NCBI GenBank assembly: GCA_947174665.1
Contig: CAMWJV010000009.1
Location: forward strand, 1-45,566
Source: an uncultured Lachnospiraceae bacterium
Lineage (GTDB): Bacteria; Bacillota; Clostridia; Lachnospirales; Lachnospiraceae
DNA: 45,566 bases
Direction of reading: 5' to 3'
The translations under genes and the position numbers were made by a program. The number at the start of each line of letters is the position of its first letter. Position 1 is the first letter of the stretch. The notes under the pieces were generated by a model. The model did no database searches and had not been told where the DNA came from. It worked only from the letters and a program-made list of their open reading frames with translations. Below are positions 17,139 through 26,736 of the stretch, piece by piece.

Positions 17139-19445
17139 GTGCTTACCGTGAAAGCGCCTATTGAATTGAAATGCAATACAAACATGGTTTCATCCTGGGA
17201 AAAGTTTTACCATAGAATCAGCGGAAACTACGAGGTAATGTCCTCAGGGATTGACCACGAGGACCTGCTCCATGTGATGTCTGTTCCGCCGGAAATATAT
17301 GTGGGGGATGGCGGAATGGCCAGCCTGGTTAATAACACCAGAATCCGGAATAACCAGGAAACAAAGCTGGAGATCATTAATAATCTTCTAAACAGGATCA
17401 CACTGACAGAACAGGCAGACCTGACATATCAGGACAGGGTTTATATCACGGAGGTATTGAACAAGCTGGGTATTCAGAATGTAAGCCGGTTTATGGACCA
17501 GGTTTTGGCACTGAAACAGGAGACCCGGACCACGGAACAGTTGATCAGCCTGTACTGGAATCATTTAGAAGAGTTAAATCGGGTGGTTCAGCAATATAGT
17601 CATGTAAATAATGACGAAAAAACAGTTACGGAAAATTCGGAAAGCCGGACTGACCTTCACCTTCATGAAGAGATTATGAACCGGCTGCAGACAGGGGCGG
17701 TATATCAGATCCTTTACAATTTCTACAGCAGCTATAACAACAGTAACCGATATGTCTCAGGTCCGGAGCTTCAGATCACGGAGCAGAAACGGGTGGCGGC
17801 TAATATTCTGCTGAACCGGTTGAAAAGTGTGGTTAGGGAGGATAATGTGCCCCTGGTGTACCGGCATGAAAATTATTATGAAACCATGAATCTGGAAGAA
17901 AACCTGATAGATCAGGATACCATGAATACCCGGATTACATCGGCGGTTCTGTTGAATCTGGTTGACAATCTTTATTTCAGCCGGTTTGAGAGACAGTTTA
18001 AAAAAAGTGAGACATGGCTTAATTTGAAAAATGCCCTGTATCAGGCTATGGACAATACACTTTGGAGGCTGAAAAATGAGATAAGCAGCCGTTTTGATAC
18101 ACGAAACAGCAATAAGGCGCTGACTGTCTATCAGAGACAGGTCTATGAACAGGAAATTGAGGCGGTTTATCAGCTTCTGGCCTTAGGGCAGGAAGAACCG
18201 CCGGAAACCGGAAAAAATGATCCGATCCGGTTCTATGATCAGATAATATCAGAAGAAAACCTCTATGAAGGAGCGGATATCCGGTATCCTGCCGTTGTGG
18301 AGGATGAGTCGGAAGAGGAGAATGCGACAGGGGAAAAGGAGGTCAGGGACAACAGACCGGAAACAGACCGGAAGCTGGTAAGGGAGACAGAGCGTCTTTT
18401 ATCAGAATACAGCAGCAGGTTTGAAAAGGAACAGTCTGTTGTTTATCAGGGGGAAAGCCGGAATCAGATCCTGACGGAAACCTATGAAAGTCCTTTAAGG
18501 CAGGACCAGGAAGAGCAGGGAAGATTTTCGCCGGCAGAAGTAAACATTCCCGGAGACAGTGAGAATTATTTTGTTACAGAGGAAAACAACGTTCAGCAGA
18601 CGCTGTACAGCCAGGAGGAGAACCTCACGGCCATTGAGCGGCAGATAAAGCGGATCAATCAGCAAAATATAGAGAATTTTAACCGTTATCAGGAGATTTT
18701 ACGGCAGCAGGAGGAGCAAAAAAAGACAGTCAGGCCGTCTGCTGAGAGAATGCGGCAGGAAAGCTTAATGGCTCTTGAGAATCCGGATCGGCTTATGGAA
18801 GAGTATCGGCAGGAGACCAGTGTGATACAACAGCAGAAGCTGGAGAATTTAAGCCGGTTTACTGAACTTCTGCCGGAGCAGACCAGAAAAATATACGAAA
18901 GGCTGGAACAATACCAGAGCAGATCAGGACAGCCGGAAGGCCATGCTCAGGCGACCCGGAATAACATAGGACTTCTTCTCCATGATATTCAGCAGATTGA
19001 GAGGGAAAACATTACGACGGAATCCATTTCCCAAAAGGATGTGGACCAGTTCCGCCGGGTGTCGGAGACTGTTTTGGAAAAATGGGAGGAGAGAAAGGGG
19101 ACAGAGTCCGGATCCGGAACCAGGACAACGGCTGCTGGGAGTGATATTTCCCTGGTTCACAAGTCCGTAGAAAATCAGGTGGATGAAGAACTGCTGCAGC
19201 AGCTTATAGAACAGAACAGGGCATTGAGCAGCAAAGTCCGGGTGACAGAGAATGAAAAAGTGGAAACCCAAGTGAATCACACTACAATACATCAACAGAC
19301 CCAGAACAGCCTGATAAAAGAAGCCGAAGATCTGACAGAGCTGATTCAAAGGGGAGTACAGAGGCAGATCAGCAGTATCTCCGACCAGGTCTACAGCAAG
19401 CTGGAAAAACGGCTTCAGAATGAAAAGCAGAGACGAGGATACTAA
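17139..19445 (+). CDS. Long Q/E-rich coiled-coil protein, possible tape measure
   Basis: A 768-aa protein with a GTG start behind AAAGGAGG (17124-17131). The first ~300 residues are helical (for example ETKLEIINNLLNRITLTEQ). The rest is dominated by E, Q, R and N with long heptad stretches around 480-620 and 680-768, such as ENLTAIERQIKRINQQNIENF. There is no TM segment, signal peptide or enzymatic motif. It sits between tube and Afp7-like genes, and no other protein in the cluster looks like a length ruler, so it may be the Afp14-like tape measure. It could also be an internal scaffold. No family is recognised. Confidence 0.55.
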   Translation: MLTVKAPIELKCNTNMVSSWEKFYHRISGNYEVMSSGIDHEDLLHVMSVPPEIYVGDGGMASLVNNTRIRNNQETKLEIINNLLNRITLTEQADLTYQDRVYITEVLNKLGIQNVSRFMDQVLALKQETRTTEQLISLYWNHLEELNRVVQQYSHVNNDEKTVTENSESRTDLHLHEEIMNRLQTGAVYQILYNFYSSYNNSNRYVSGPELQITEQKRVAANILLNRLKSVVREDNVPLVYRHENYYETMNLEENLIDQDTMNTRITSAVLLNLVDNLYFSRFERQFKKSETWLNLKNALYQAMDNTLWRLKNEISSRFDTRNSNKALTVYQRQVYEQEIEAVYQLLALGQEEPPETGKNDPIRFYDQIISEENLYEGADIRYPAVVEDESEEENATGEKEVRDNRPETDRKLVRETERLLSEYSSRFEKEQSVVYQGESRNQILTETYESPLRQDQEEQGRFSPAEVNIPGDSENYFVTEENNVQQTLYSQEENLTAIERQIKRINQQNIENFNRYQEILRQQEEQKKTVRPSAERMRQESLMALENPDRLMEEYRQETSVIQQQKLENLSRFTELLPEQTRKIYERLEQYQSRSGQPEGHAQATRNNIGLLLHDIQQIERENITTESISQKDVDQFRRVSETVLEKWEERKGTESGSGTRTTAAGSDISLVHKSVENQVDEELLQQLIEQNRALSSKVRVTENEKVETQVNHTTIHQQTQNSLIKEAEDLTELIQRGVQRQISSISDQVYSKLEKRLQNEKQRRGY

Positions 19446-19448
19446 ATT

Positions 19449-20279
19449 ATGAACGCTTTATTACAAAATCTGGGAAGCAGTATCACCGGGAATATCCCCA
19501 AAGCAATTCTGTGTGTCAGGCAGTATACGTATGGTGATTCTCTGGAAGATACGGCGAAAGCTGCCGGCAGTCTCCAAACGAATCTTCTGGCGGGGGCCCG
19601 GAAGGCTCTGGAGGGCACCCAGACCTTTAGCTCCTTAACAGAAAAAGGCGGTGTGATGGGAGGTTCCGGCTATCTTGCCATGGAAGTCCAGTATAATCCC
19701 AGTTCCATTCATATGGAAACTCAGGCGGGTCAGGTTGAATATCTGGGTGGAAATCTGGGCGGCAAAAGCGATAACCAGATTGTCCAGGACACTCAGCCGG
19801 TTTCAACTACTATGAGATTTCAGCTGATTTTTGACGATATGAATCCCTTCGACGCATTTATGCTGGAGAACTTAGTTCCAACAACTGTCGGAAACACTGT
19901 TTCCTTAATCGGCAGCGAGGTGAGAAAGAAGGAAAAAGAGCGTTATTCGGTCCAGGATCAGGTGGAGGGCCTGATGGCCCTGTTGACCCAGGTTGAGACC
20001 AGGCAGGTTATCTTTTTCTGGGCAAAAATGTGTTTCCGTGGAGAATTAACCGGTGTGAATGCCCGCTATACCATGTTCAATAAAGATGGGAATCCCATCC
20101 GGGGAGTGGTGGATCTGACTATCCGCCAGGGGGATGAGGAAGAGCTTGCTTATGACACGAAGTACTGGGATCAGGCATTTACCGAAACATTCGGACAGGC
20201 GGCGGAAAATACGAAACGCGGCATGGCAGGCGCGTTTTCCAAAGTTACCAATAATAATTTTTTGAATCTCAACTTGTAG
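19449..20279 (+). CDS. CIS tube/baseplate adaptor protein 1 (Afp7-like, no LysM)
   Basis: A 276-aa protein of the CIS-tube (Afp7 N-terminal) family. Typical blocks are MEVQYNPSSIHMETQAG, TTMRFQLIFDDMNPFDAFM, then RQVIFFWAKMCFRGELTGVNARYTMFNKDGNPIRG split over strands. The family joins tube or sheath initiator to the spike hub. Afp7 normally ends in a LysM domain. Here the domain is absent and the protein ends in a short tail NNNFLNLNL. It lies three bases after the preceding stop and is followed by a paralogue. Confidence 0.8.
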   Translation: MNALLQNLGSSITGNIPKAILCVRQYTYGDSLEDTAKAAGSLQTNLLAGARKALEGTQTFSSLTEKGGVMGGSGYLAMEVQYNPSSIHMETQAGQVEYLGGNLGGKSDNQIVQDTQPVSTTMRFQLIFDDMNPFDAFMLENLVPTTVGNTVSLIGSEVRKKEKERYSVQDQVEGLMALLTQVETRQVIFFWAKMCFRGELTGVNARYTMFNKDGNPIRGVVDLTIRQGDEEELAYDTKYWDQAFTETFGQAAENTKRGMAGAFSKVTNNNFLNLNL

Positions 20280-20292
20280 ACAGGAGGAAAAA

Positions 20293-21180
20293 ATGTCATT
20301 TTCAGACTCTGTTTCTCAAAGATTCGGAAATATTGAGAAGGCGGTCATAATAATTACTGACATGAGGGGACGCAGCCAGGCAGGAAAGCAGTCTTCCGCA
20401 CCCTCCGGTGACATGGGGGGAGGGGAAGTGGTGGTAGAGCCGGCGGTAGAAGTGCAGGGCGGCATGGGAGGAAAGTTGTCTTCCATACCTTCCATGTCCT
20501 CCGCGAAGGTGTCTGAGGCGATTGCCGGTGCATCAGTCCCGGCAGATGCCAGGGCCTATGTGGAAAAAAAGGCAGACAATGTGGCAAACGATACAGAGAA
20601 GCGTTTTTATGTGCAGTTTAACCCGAGCGAGATATCTCTGTCCGGCTATGGGGGCGGTCTGTTCAGGAAGACGGACTATTCGGAAAAAGGAGGCAACATC
20701 GGATATGGAAAGGCAAGCGTACGGATCAATTTGAATGTGAAATTGATTTTTGATAAAACAGATCCTCAGGACGCATTTATGGAGGATAAGTTTAATATGT
20801 CAACAACCGGCATACTCACAGGAACGGCAAAGGCGGTTCGTTCGGCCACAGGAAAAAAGGATAACTCGGTTCAGGCGGAAGTAGAGGGGTTTATTGCGGC
20901 GCTTCGTTCCAAGTATACCAGGCAGATCACCTTTCAGTGGGGAACCATGAACTACACAGGGATACTTAACAGGGTTTCGGCCCAATATACCATGTTCAAT
21001 GTCCTGGGACTGCCCATAAGAGCCTATGTAGACCTCTCTCTGGCCTGTGCGGACGAGAAGGTTTCCCCCGAAAGCATGGGAATGTGGAAGGATCATTATG
21101 AGAGACTTTTTAAGACAGAGAATCTAAGCTATGTCAAAGCGGCTCAAAAGGCAGGAAACTGGTTTAACTTTAATGTCTGA
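20293..21180 (+). CDS. CIS tube/baseplate adaptor protein 2 (Afp7-like, no LysM)
   Basis: A 295-aa paralogue of the preceding protein. Shared blocks are FYVQFNPSEISLSGYGG, INLNVKLIFDKTDPQDAFM, then RQITFQWGTMNYTGILNRV and AQYTMFNVLGLPIRAYVDL. The N-terminal ~95 residues carry a variable G/S/V-rich insertion. LysM is again absent and the protein ends GNWFNFNV, echoing the tail of its neighbour. CAGGAGGAAAAA precedes the start. Two adaptor copies may form successive rings between tube and hub. Confidence 0.78.
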   Translation: MSFSDSVSQRFGNIEKAVIIITDMRGRSQAGKQSSAPSGDMGGGEVVVEPAVEVQGGMGGKLSSIPSMSSAKVSEAIAGASVPADARAYVEKKADNVANDTEKRFYVQFNPSEISLSGYGGGLFRKTDYSEKGGNIGYGKASVRINLNVKLIFDKTDPQDAFMEDKFNMSTTGILTGTAKAVRSATGKKDNSVQAEVEGFIAALRSKYTRQITFQWGTMNYTGILNRVSAQYTMFNVLGLPIRAYVDLSLACADEKVSPESMGMWKDHYERLFKTENLSYVKAAQKAGNWFNFNV

Positions 21181-21216
21181 TCATTGGAATGAACAGGGCG
21201 GAAAGGACGACGGGTC

Positions 21217-22389
21217 ATGGCATCATTTGTATATAAAGATTTAAAAGAAAAATATAAAAATTTTTTTCATCCTCTGACCCAGATTCTTGTAAACGGCAAA
21301 AATGTTGCGGACAATAAATGCGGTTTCCGGCTATCCGATATTGAGGTGGAGATGACCAGCGGTTTTGAGGCAGCCATAGCCACCTTCTGGATATATGGCT
21401 GCTATGACAAGGCCAACAGCGAATTTCGGTTTTCGGATTTGCAAAAGTACATTTTTATGGGTTCCAGCGTGGTCATCAACATGGGATATGGGACACATGT
21501 CCGTGAAATTTTCCGGGGATTTATATCCAGAGTCAATTTCTCGTTCCAGGAAGAAAGCATGCCGGGGGTCGAGGTAACGGCTATGGATGTGAAAGGCATC
21601 ATGATGTCAGGAAATTACTCCAGGCAGCTGGAAGTGTCCAGCTTTTCTGAGGGCGTCCGGAAAATCCTTGAGCAGACGGCCTCCGCTTATGAAAGACTGA
21701 AATCCATAGAGGTGATTACCAAATTAGATATTACGGACACGCCGGACAGGGAAGAGATGGGCGGCGATGCCCAGGGGGACAGGGCTTCAGACAGAACTAT
21801 CGAGATGGTCTGTGAAAGTGATTATGAGTTTGTGGTGAAAGCGGCCCAGAAATTTAACTATGAGTTTTTTTCCATAGGAGGGACCGTATATTTCAGAAAG
21901 GCTAAGAACAACAAGGAGCTTCTCATGGAGGCAGAGCCGGGAAATGGGCTGAGGAGCTATGAAGTGGAATATGACCTGACAGGACTCGTGGGAAAGGTGG
22001 AAGTCCGCGGGATGGATGTAGGAAAATCCAAGGTGATTTCCTCGACCAAAAAAATGCAAAATAAAATATCCCAGGGAAATAAGGCCAAACCTCTGGTAAG
22101 CAAAGCGCAGAAGGTGTACATAGACCCGACTGTCTCTTCTCAGAAAGATGCCGGTTACAGAGCCGAATATCTGATGGAGGATATTTCTTACCGACTGGGA
22201 ACCTTGAAGGCAGAGTTTATCGGGATGCCGGAGCTGACACCGGGACGGTTTCTGAAGATAAAAGGACTGGGGACGGCAGTGTCCAACACCTTTTATCTGG
22301 TCACGGTCCGTCATATTATGGACGGCGAAAAAGGATATGTGACCAGGGTAGTCGGGAAGGCGGCCGGCATGGAGACAGATGTAGTGTGA
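21217..22389 (+). CDS. gpD-like baseplate hub protein (N-terminal part of Afp8/VgrG)
   Basis: A 390-aa protein of the phage late control D family: an early VEMTSGFEAAIATFWIYGCYD strand, MGYGTHVREIFRGFISRV, EVTAMDVKGIMMSGNYSR, the central EMVCESDYEFVVKAAQKFNYEFF and a C-terminal GRFLKIKGLGTAVSNTFYLV. These form the trimeric hub on which the spike sits. In Afp8 the hub and spike are one protein; here they are split into this gene and the next, as in P2-like phages. Preceded by GGAAAGGA. Confidence 0.85.
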   Translation: MASFVYKDLKEKYKNFFHPLTQILVNGKNVADNKCGFRLSDIEVEMTSGFEAAIATFWIYGCYDKANSEFRFSDLQKYIFMGSSVVINMGYGTHVREIFRGFISRVNFSFQEESMPGVEVTAMDVKGIMMSGNYSRQLEVSSFSEGVRKILEQTASAYERLKSIEVITKLDITDTPDREEMGGDAQGDRASDRTIEMVCESDYEFVVKAAQKFNYEFFSIGGTVYFRKAKNNKELLMEAEPGNGLRSYEVEYDLTGLVGKVEVRGMDVGKSKVISSTKKMQNKISQGNKAKPLVSKAQKVYIDPTVSSQKDAGYRAEYLMEDISYRLGTLKAEFIGMPELTPGRFLKIKGLGTAVSNTFYLVTVRHIMDGEKGYVTRVVGKAAGMETDVV

Positions 22390-22408
22390 GAAAGGCATGG
22401 TTATTGTA

Positions 22409-23221
22409 ATGGGACTATATGATGTGATTGACGATATTACGAAAAAACAGGTGATGAAGACGGACACCGGCGACAACCGGATTTTCGGAGTGGTGGTAGG
22501 GCAGGTGGCAAAAAACTATGACCAGAATATGCCGGGGCGCGTCTGTGTGACCGTACCTACCAGAGATAAGGACGCCAACGAATTAAAATGGGCCAGGGTG
22601 GCCATGCCTTCCGGCGGTTCCAAATGGGGACATTATTTTCTGCCGGAAGTGGGGGACCAGGTGCTTTTAGTCTTTGAACAGGGAAATATAGAGAAGCCTT
22701 ATGTGATCGGCTGTATTCCCAAAGACCGGGACGAGATTCTGAAGAAAACCGCAGATGAAGATAATCAATACAAAAAGATTGTCACAAAAAACGGAAATAC
22801 CATCTATTTTGAAGATAACAGGGAAGGGGAAGGCGACAAGGATAAGATAAAGATAGTCACCGCCAGGGGAACCCACAGGATTGAGCTTGATAACGAGAAG
22901 AATGTGATCCTGATCTCCGATAAAAACGGGAAAAACCATATTCAGATGAAAACGGAATCCGGAGACATGGAAATTACGGCGGAGAAGAAGCTGACGGTGA
23001 AGGTGGGAGATAACATTGAACTGATCATGAACGGAAGTAATGGGTCAGTTAAGTTAGAGGCCACCAAACTAAGTGTAAAGACGAGCGGAAATATCAATCT
23101 GAAGTCGGATGGCAATACCGAACTGAAGGCAGCCAGCTTGTCCGCGGAGGCAAACGCAATGCTGAAGCTGAAGAGCAGCGGAAATGCTTCTTTGTCGGGA
23201 ACACCGGTTATGATCGGGTAG
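22409..23221 (+). CDS. gpV-like spike protein with beta-helix C-terminus
   Basis: A 270-aa protein. The N-terminal OB-fold region has the baseplate V pattern: GVVVGQVAKNYDQNMPGRVCV, then VAMPSGGSKWGHYFLPEVGD and FEQGNIEKPYVIG. Residues ~150-270 are short repeated strands (ELIMNGSNGSVKLEATKLS, NINLKSDGNTELKAA) as in the gp5/VgrG-type triple beta-helix needle. It ends SGTPVMIG, where the PAAR-like tip would dock. I prefer ATG 22409 because the GAAAGG site (22390-22395) is one base from the upstream ATG at 22397. Confidence 0.85.
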   Translation: MGLYDVIDDITKKQVMKTDTGDNRIFGVVVGQVAKNYDQNMPGRVCVTVPTRDKDANELKWARVAMPSGGSKWGHYFLPEVGDQVLLVFEQGNIEKPYVIGCIPKDRDEILKKTADEDNQYKKIVTKNGNTIYFEDNREGEGDKDKIKIVTARGTHRIELDNEKNVILISDKNGKNHIQMKTESGDMEITAEKKLTVKVGDNIELIMNGSNGSVKLEATKLSVKTSGNINLKSDGNTELKAASLSAEANAMLKLKSSGNASLSGTPVMIG

Positions 23222-23249
23222 ATTTGTTGCAGCAAGAATGGAGATTAAT

Positions 23250-23696
23250 ATGTCGGAAAAGGGATTTTTAGGCGCGGGAATGAAATTTCCGCCCCAGATC
23301 AATAAGGCCACGGGACGGTTTGTGGTTTCATCAGAAGAGGAAAGTGTGAAGGAGTCTGTGTACCTGATCCTGATGACCCAGCAGACGGAACGGTTTCTCA
23401 GGCCGGAATTCGGAAGCAACCTGATGTCCTATACATTTATGGACATCAACGTGACCTCTGTCAATATGATGATTCGGGATCTTACGGAACAGATATTAAA
23501 GCAGGAGCCAAGGGTTCAGGACGTGGAGATTACCACTGATTCCCGGGTCAGGGAAGGATGCCTGCTTGTAAACATTGATTACACTGTCCGCAGCAGCCAT
23601 GTGAGAGACAGTTTGGTATTTCCCTTTTATTTAAACGCAGCAGCCGAGGAAGAAGCTTATGAGCCAGAACAATATGAATCAGAAGAATTGGAATGA
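23250..23696 (+). CDS. gp25-like baseplate wedge protein (Afp9-like)
   Basis: A 148-aa protein of the GPW/gp25 family: FPPQINKATGRFVVSSEEESV at the start, the conserved LMTQQTERFLRPEFGSNL, then IRDLTEQILKQEPRVQDVEI. In contractile tails it links the inner baseplate to the first sheath ring and may help trigger contraction. ATG 23250 is favoured by GGAG at 23240-23243; ATG 23238 is an alternative. Its 3' end overlaps the next gene by 38 bases, a sign of coupled translation. Confidence 0.88.
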   Translation: MSEKGFLGAGMKFPPQINKATGRFVVSSEEESVKESVYLILMTQQTERFLRPEFGSNLMSYTFMDINVTSVNMMIRDLTEQILKQEPRVQDVEITTDSRVREGCLLVNIDYTVRSSHVRDSLVFPFYLNAAAEEEAYEPEQYESEELE

Positions 23697-26600
23697 ATTG
23701 AAAATTGATAAACGCTCCCGGGAGGATATTGAAGACCGGATTGAAGAACTGGCCTCTTCCTATGTGCCGGAGTGGCATTTTGACCGGGAGAATCCGGATA
23801 TCGGCTCGGTCATTGCCAAAATCTTCGCGGCTCAGATGGCCGGAAATATCAAAAGATACAACCAGGTGCTGGAAAGGTACCATACAGAATTTGTAAATAT
23901 GCTGGGAATTTCCCTGCTGCCCCCCAAGCCTGCCACAGCCACGGTGGTCATGGATCTGGTCCGGGATACCATACCGGGGGCCACGGTGTATAAGGGCACA
24001 AAGCTGCTGGCGGAAACGGAGCAGGAAGGCGGGCAGATTATCTTTGAGACTGCCCACAATCTGTATGTGACTAATTCCGTTCTGGAAGCCGTGTTTATGA
24101 CCATAGAGAGCGACGGAAAGATCATTCCCCTGAAAGGCCGTTTCGAACCCGCCGGGATAACGGACGGAACCGTGATGGCAGAAGAAGAGGAAGAAGCTTT
24201 TGCCGGAGAGGAGGAGAACGGTTTAACGCCGTTTCGTCTCTTTGGCAGTGAGTTAAACGGGATTCAAAAAAACGCTCTGCTGCTGTATCATTCCATAGTG
24301 CTGGATGTAGAGAACAATAATATTTATATGAAGCTTCAGGGAAATTCGAAGCTGATAAAGAAGATAGAGGAAAAGCGTTATCGGTTTTACTATCTGGCAG
24401 AAGAAGGACTGATTCCTGTCGAGAAGGTTCAGGTACTTTCGGATGGGGAGACGGTGATCCTCAGGAAGGAAAAAAAGAATCTAAAAACAGAACTTGAGGG
24501 AAAGCAGTACAGTCTGCTGGCTCTTGTGGCAGAAGAGCCGGTGGAAGAAAATCTTTCTGTATCCCGCATTGCCATGTCTTCTTCAGGGGACAGGGCTTTT
24601 GCGGATTTCGCAGGCAGCGGCGCTACGGATTTTGATGTTCAGTCCTTTGACCCCTTTGGCGATACCCTGTCTTTGTACCAGGAATGCTATCTGGGGCATG
24701 ACGAGTACTTCAGCAAGGCAGGGTCAACGGTGTGCCTGGAGTTTGAATTATCCTACAGGGAGCACAGAATTCTTAACACTGTCCAGGGTGAGGATACCCA
24801 GCTGAAGATCATAAAGAAAAAACCGAAGGTTATCTGGACGGATATGCCGGCAGACACCAGGGCAGAGGAAATTTCTCTTGAGTATTTTAACGGAATCGGC
24901 TGGAAGAAGCTGAAGACCTTTCAGGAAACAGGGGATATGTTTGCCCGGGACCGGGAAGGAACTTATGAAATCTCCTTTGTATGTCCGTATGACTGGCAGG
25001 AGACAGGGGTGGGGGCTTATCAGGGAAGATGCATACGGATGCAGGTGTTAAAGGCGGATAACTGTTATATGCGCCCCTGTATCCATCACTATCCTCACAT
25101 AAAGAATCTGAAGGTGTCTTTTTCCTATGAAAGCCATTATATGGACGCAGAACGTCTGATTTCCATAGTGGGAACCGGGAGACAGGAGCTGACAAAGGCT
25201 GTAAAAGAAGGCAGTCCTTTTGTGGCGTTTTCCAGAGGCATGTACACGACGGATGCCCTGTATCTGGGATTTTCCCGGAAAATGGAATCCGGCCCCGTCA
25301 GTATCTTATTCCGGATGGAGGAAGGCAGCCGCTTTGAAGGGACCAAATGCCGTTTTGAATACAGCACTGCCAAGGGCTTCAAACAGATGAAAGTTCTTGA
25401 TTATACCATGGATATGTCCCGCTCCGGCACGGTGATGTTTATGCCCCAGGCTGATATGCATGCGATCACGCTGGAGGGAAGGAAGGAGTACTGGATTCGC
25501 ATAAGTCCGGTGGATGCCCGAAGAATTCCCAGGGAAGGGGCGCTGCCCGTTATCAAGGGCATAACGCCCAATGCTGTCCAGGCGGCGAATATAGAAACCA
25601 GGGCAGAAGAAGACTTTTATCTGGACGAGTCCTTGCCGGACATGTCCGTAAGCTTAGGAGTCCCCTATATTCTGGATATTGATCTTTGGGTGAATGAGAA
25701 GGGGAAATATTCCGGACGTCAGATGATTCAGCTGGCAAAAGAACATCCTGACACGGTTCGGGCAGAGTATGATATTTTAGGCGAGATTTCCTCTTTTTAT
25801 GTAAAATGGCAGGAAACGGACCGGTTGGACGATCCGCCTTCCAAACAATGTTATATGCTGGATCGTATGAACAGCCGCCTGATCTTCGGGGACGGAATCA
25901 GTGGAGAGATTCCGAGAGTTCTGGATGATGTGGCATTTAAGGTTACGATCCGGTGCTGCAACGGAAAGGAAGGCAACGTAGCGCCCGGGCGGATCAATGA
26001 TTCTCTGGAAAATATTATGTTTGTGGATAGTATCGCCAATCCTGTAAAGGCTTACGGCGGAAGTAATATTGAGGATCTGGACAGTGCGCTGCAAAGGGGA
26101 GCCAATATCTTAAGCGCCAGAAGACGTCTGGTGTCCATGGAGGATTACATACGGGAAATAAAGAGCTTTTCCGATACCATTGACAAAGTCCGGTGCGTGG
26201 TGGGAAGAACCATTCATGGAGAAAAGAATGACAATGCGGTGACGTTTGTGATTCTGTTAAAGGATTTTGCGGAGGGTTCTTATTCCTTCCACAGTGTGTC
26301 AGGGAAATTAAAAAAGCATTTGATGGAATCCTGCGAACTGACCATTGCCCCCGGAGATTTTCATATAGCAGAGCCGATTTTTGTGGAAGTATCCGTAGAC
26401 ATATGGGCGGAAGTGATTCAGATGGATGACAGCTTTGAAGTCCAGAATCTGCTTCAGGAATCGCTGGAGCGGTATCTGAATCCCATTAGTTCCGGATATG
26501 GAGACGGCTGGGAGATTGGAACCATGCCAAAGAAGGCCCAGTTGATGATGCGGCTGAATGTGTTAAAAAGCAAGGCAGTCATAAAGAAGATGGCAGCCGT

Positions 26601-26736
26601 TGTAAAGTATACGGATCAGCAGGGAACCCACGAGATGGATCTGGAGGATATGGAGGAAAGTCCCTTTGTCATATGCAAAAGCGGCAGGCACAGGGTAAAT
26701 ATCATGATTTCGGAGGAAAAGCGTCATGCTGAATAA
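23659..26736 (+). CDS. Large baseplate J-like wedge protein (Afp11-like)
   Basis: A 1025-aa protein. The N-terminus (DRENPDIGSVIAKIFAAQM, YHTEFVNMLGISLLPPKPA) and the C-terminal ~300 residues (CNGKEGNVAPGRINDSLENI, ARRRLVSMEDYIREI) match the large putative baseplate assembly (J/gp47-related) proteins of CIS loci. It forms the wedge arms that spread during firing. The middle contains beta-rich insertions typical of the family. The start lies inside the gp25-like gene with GAGGAAG upstream, and the end overlaps the next gene by 11 bases. Confidence 0.85.
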   Translation: MSQNNMNQKNWNELKIDKRSREDIEDRIEELASSYVPEWHFDRENPDIGSVIAKIFAAQMAGNIKRYNQVLERYHTEFVNMLGISLLPPKPATATVVMDLVRDTIPGATVYKGTKLLAETEQEGGQIIFETAHNLYVTNSVLEAVFMTIESDGKIIPLKGRFEPAGITDGTVMAEEEEEAFAGEEENGLTPFRLFGSELNGIQKNALLLYHSIVLDVENNNIYMKLQGNSKLIKKIEEKRYRFYYLAEEGLIPVEKVQVLSDGETVILRKEKKNLKTELEGKQYSLLALVAEEPVEENLSVSRIAMSSSGDRAFADFAGSGATDFDVQSFDPFGDTLSLYQECYLGHDEYFSKAGSTVCLEFELSYREHRILNTVQGEDTQLKIIKKKPKVIWTDMPADTRAEEISLEYFNGIGWKKLKTFQETGDMFARDREGTYEISFVCPYDWQETGVGAYQGRCIRMQVLKADNCYMRPCIHHYPHIKNLKVSFSYESHYMDAERLISIVGTGRQELTKAVKEGSPFVAFSRGMYTTDALYLGFSRKMESGPVSILFRMEEGSRFEGTKCRFEYSTAKGFKQMKVLDYTMDMSRSGTVMFMPQADMHAITLEGRKEYWIRISPVDARRIPREGALPVIKGITPNAVQAANIETRAEEDFYLDESLPDMSVSLGVPYILDIDLWVNEKGKYSGRQMIQLAKEHPDTVRAEYDILGEISSFYVKWQETDRLDDPPSKQCYMLDRMNSRLIFGDGISGEIPRVLDDVAFKVTIRCCNGKEGNVAPGRINDSLENIMFVDSIANPVKAYGGSNIEDLDSALQRGANILSARRRLVSMEDYIREIKSFSDTIDKVRCVVGRTIHGEKNDNAVTFVILLKDFAEGSYSFHSVSGKLKKHLMESCELTIAPGDFHIAEPIFVEVSVDIWAEVIQMDDSFEVQNLLQESLERYLNPISSGYGDGWEIGTMPKKAQLMMRLNVLKSKAVIKKMAAVVKYTDQQGTHEMDLEDMEESPFVICKSGRHRVNIMISEEKRHAE

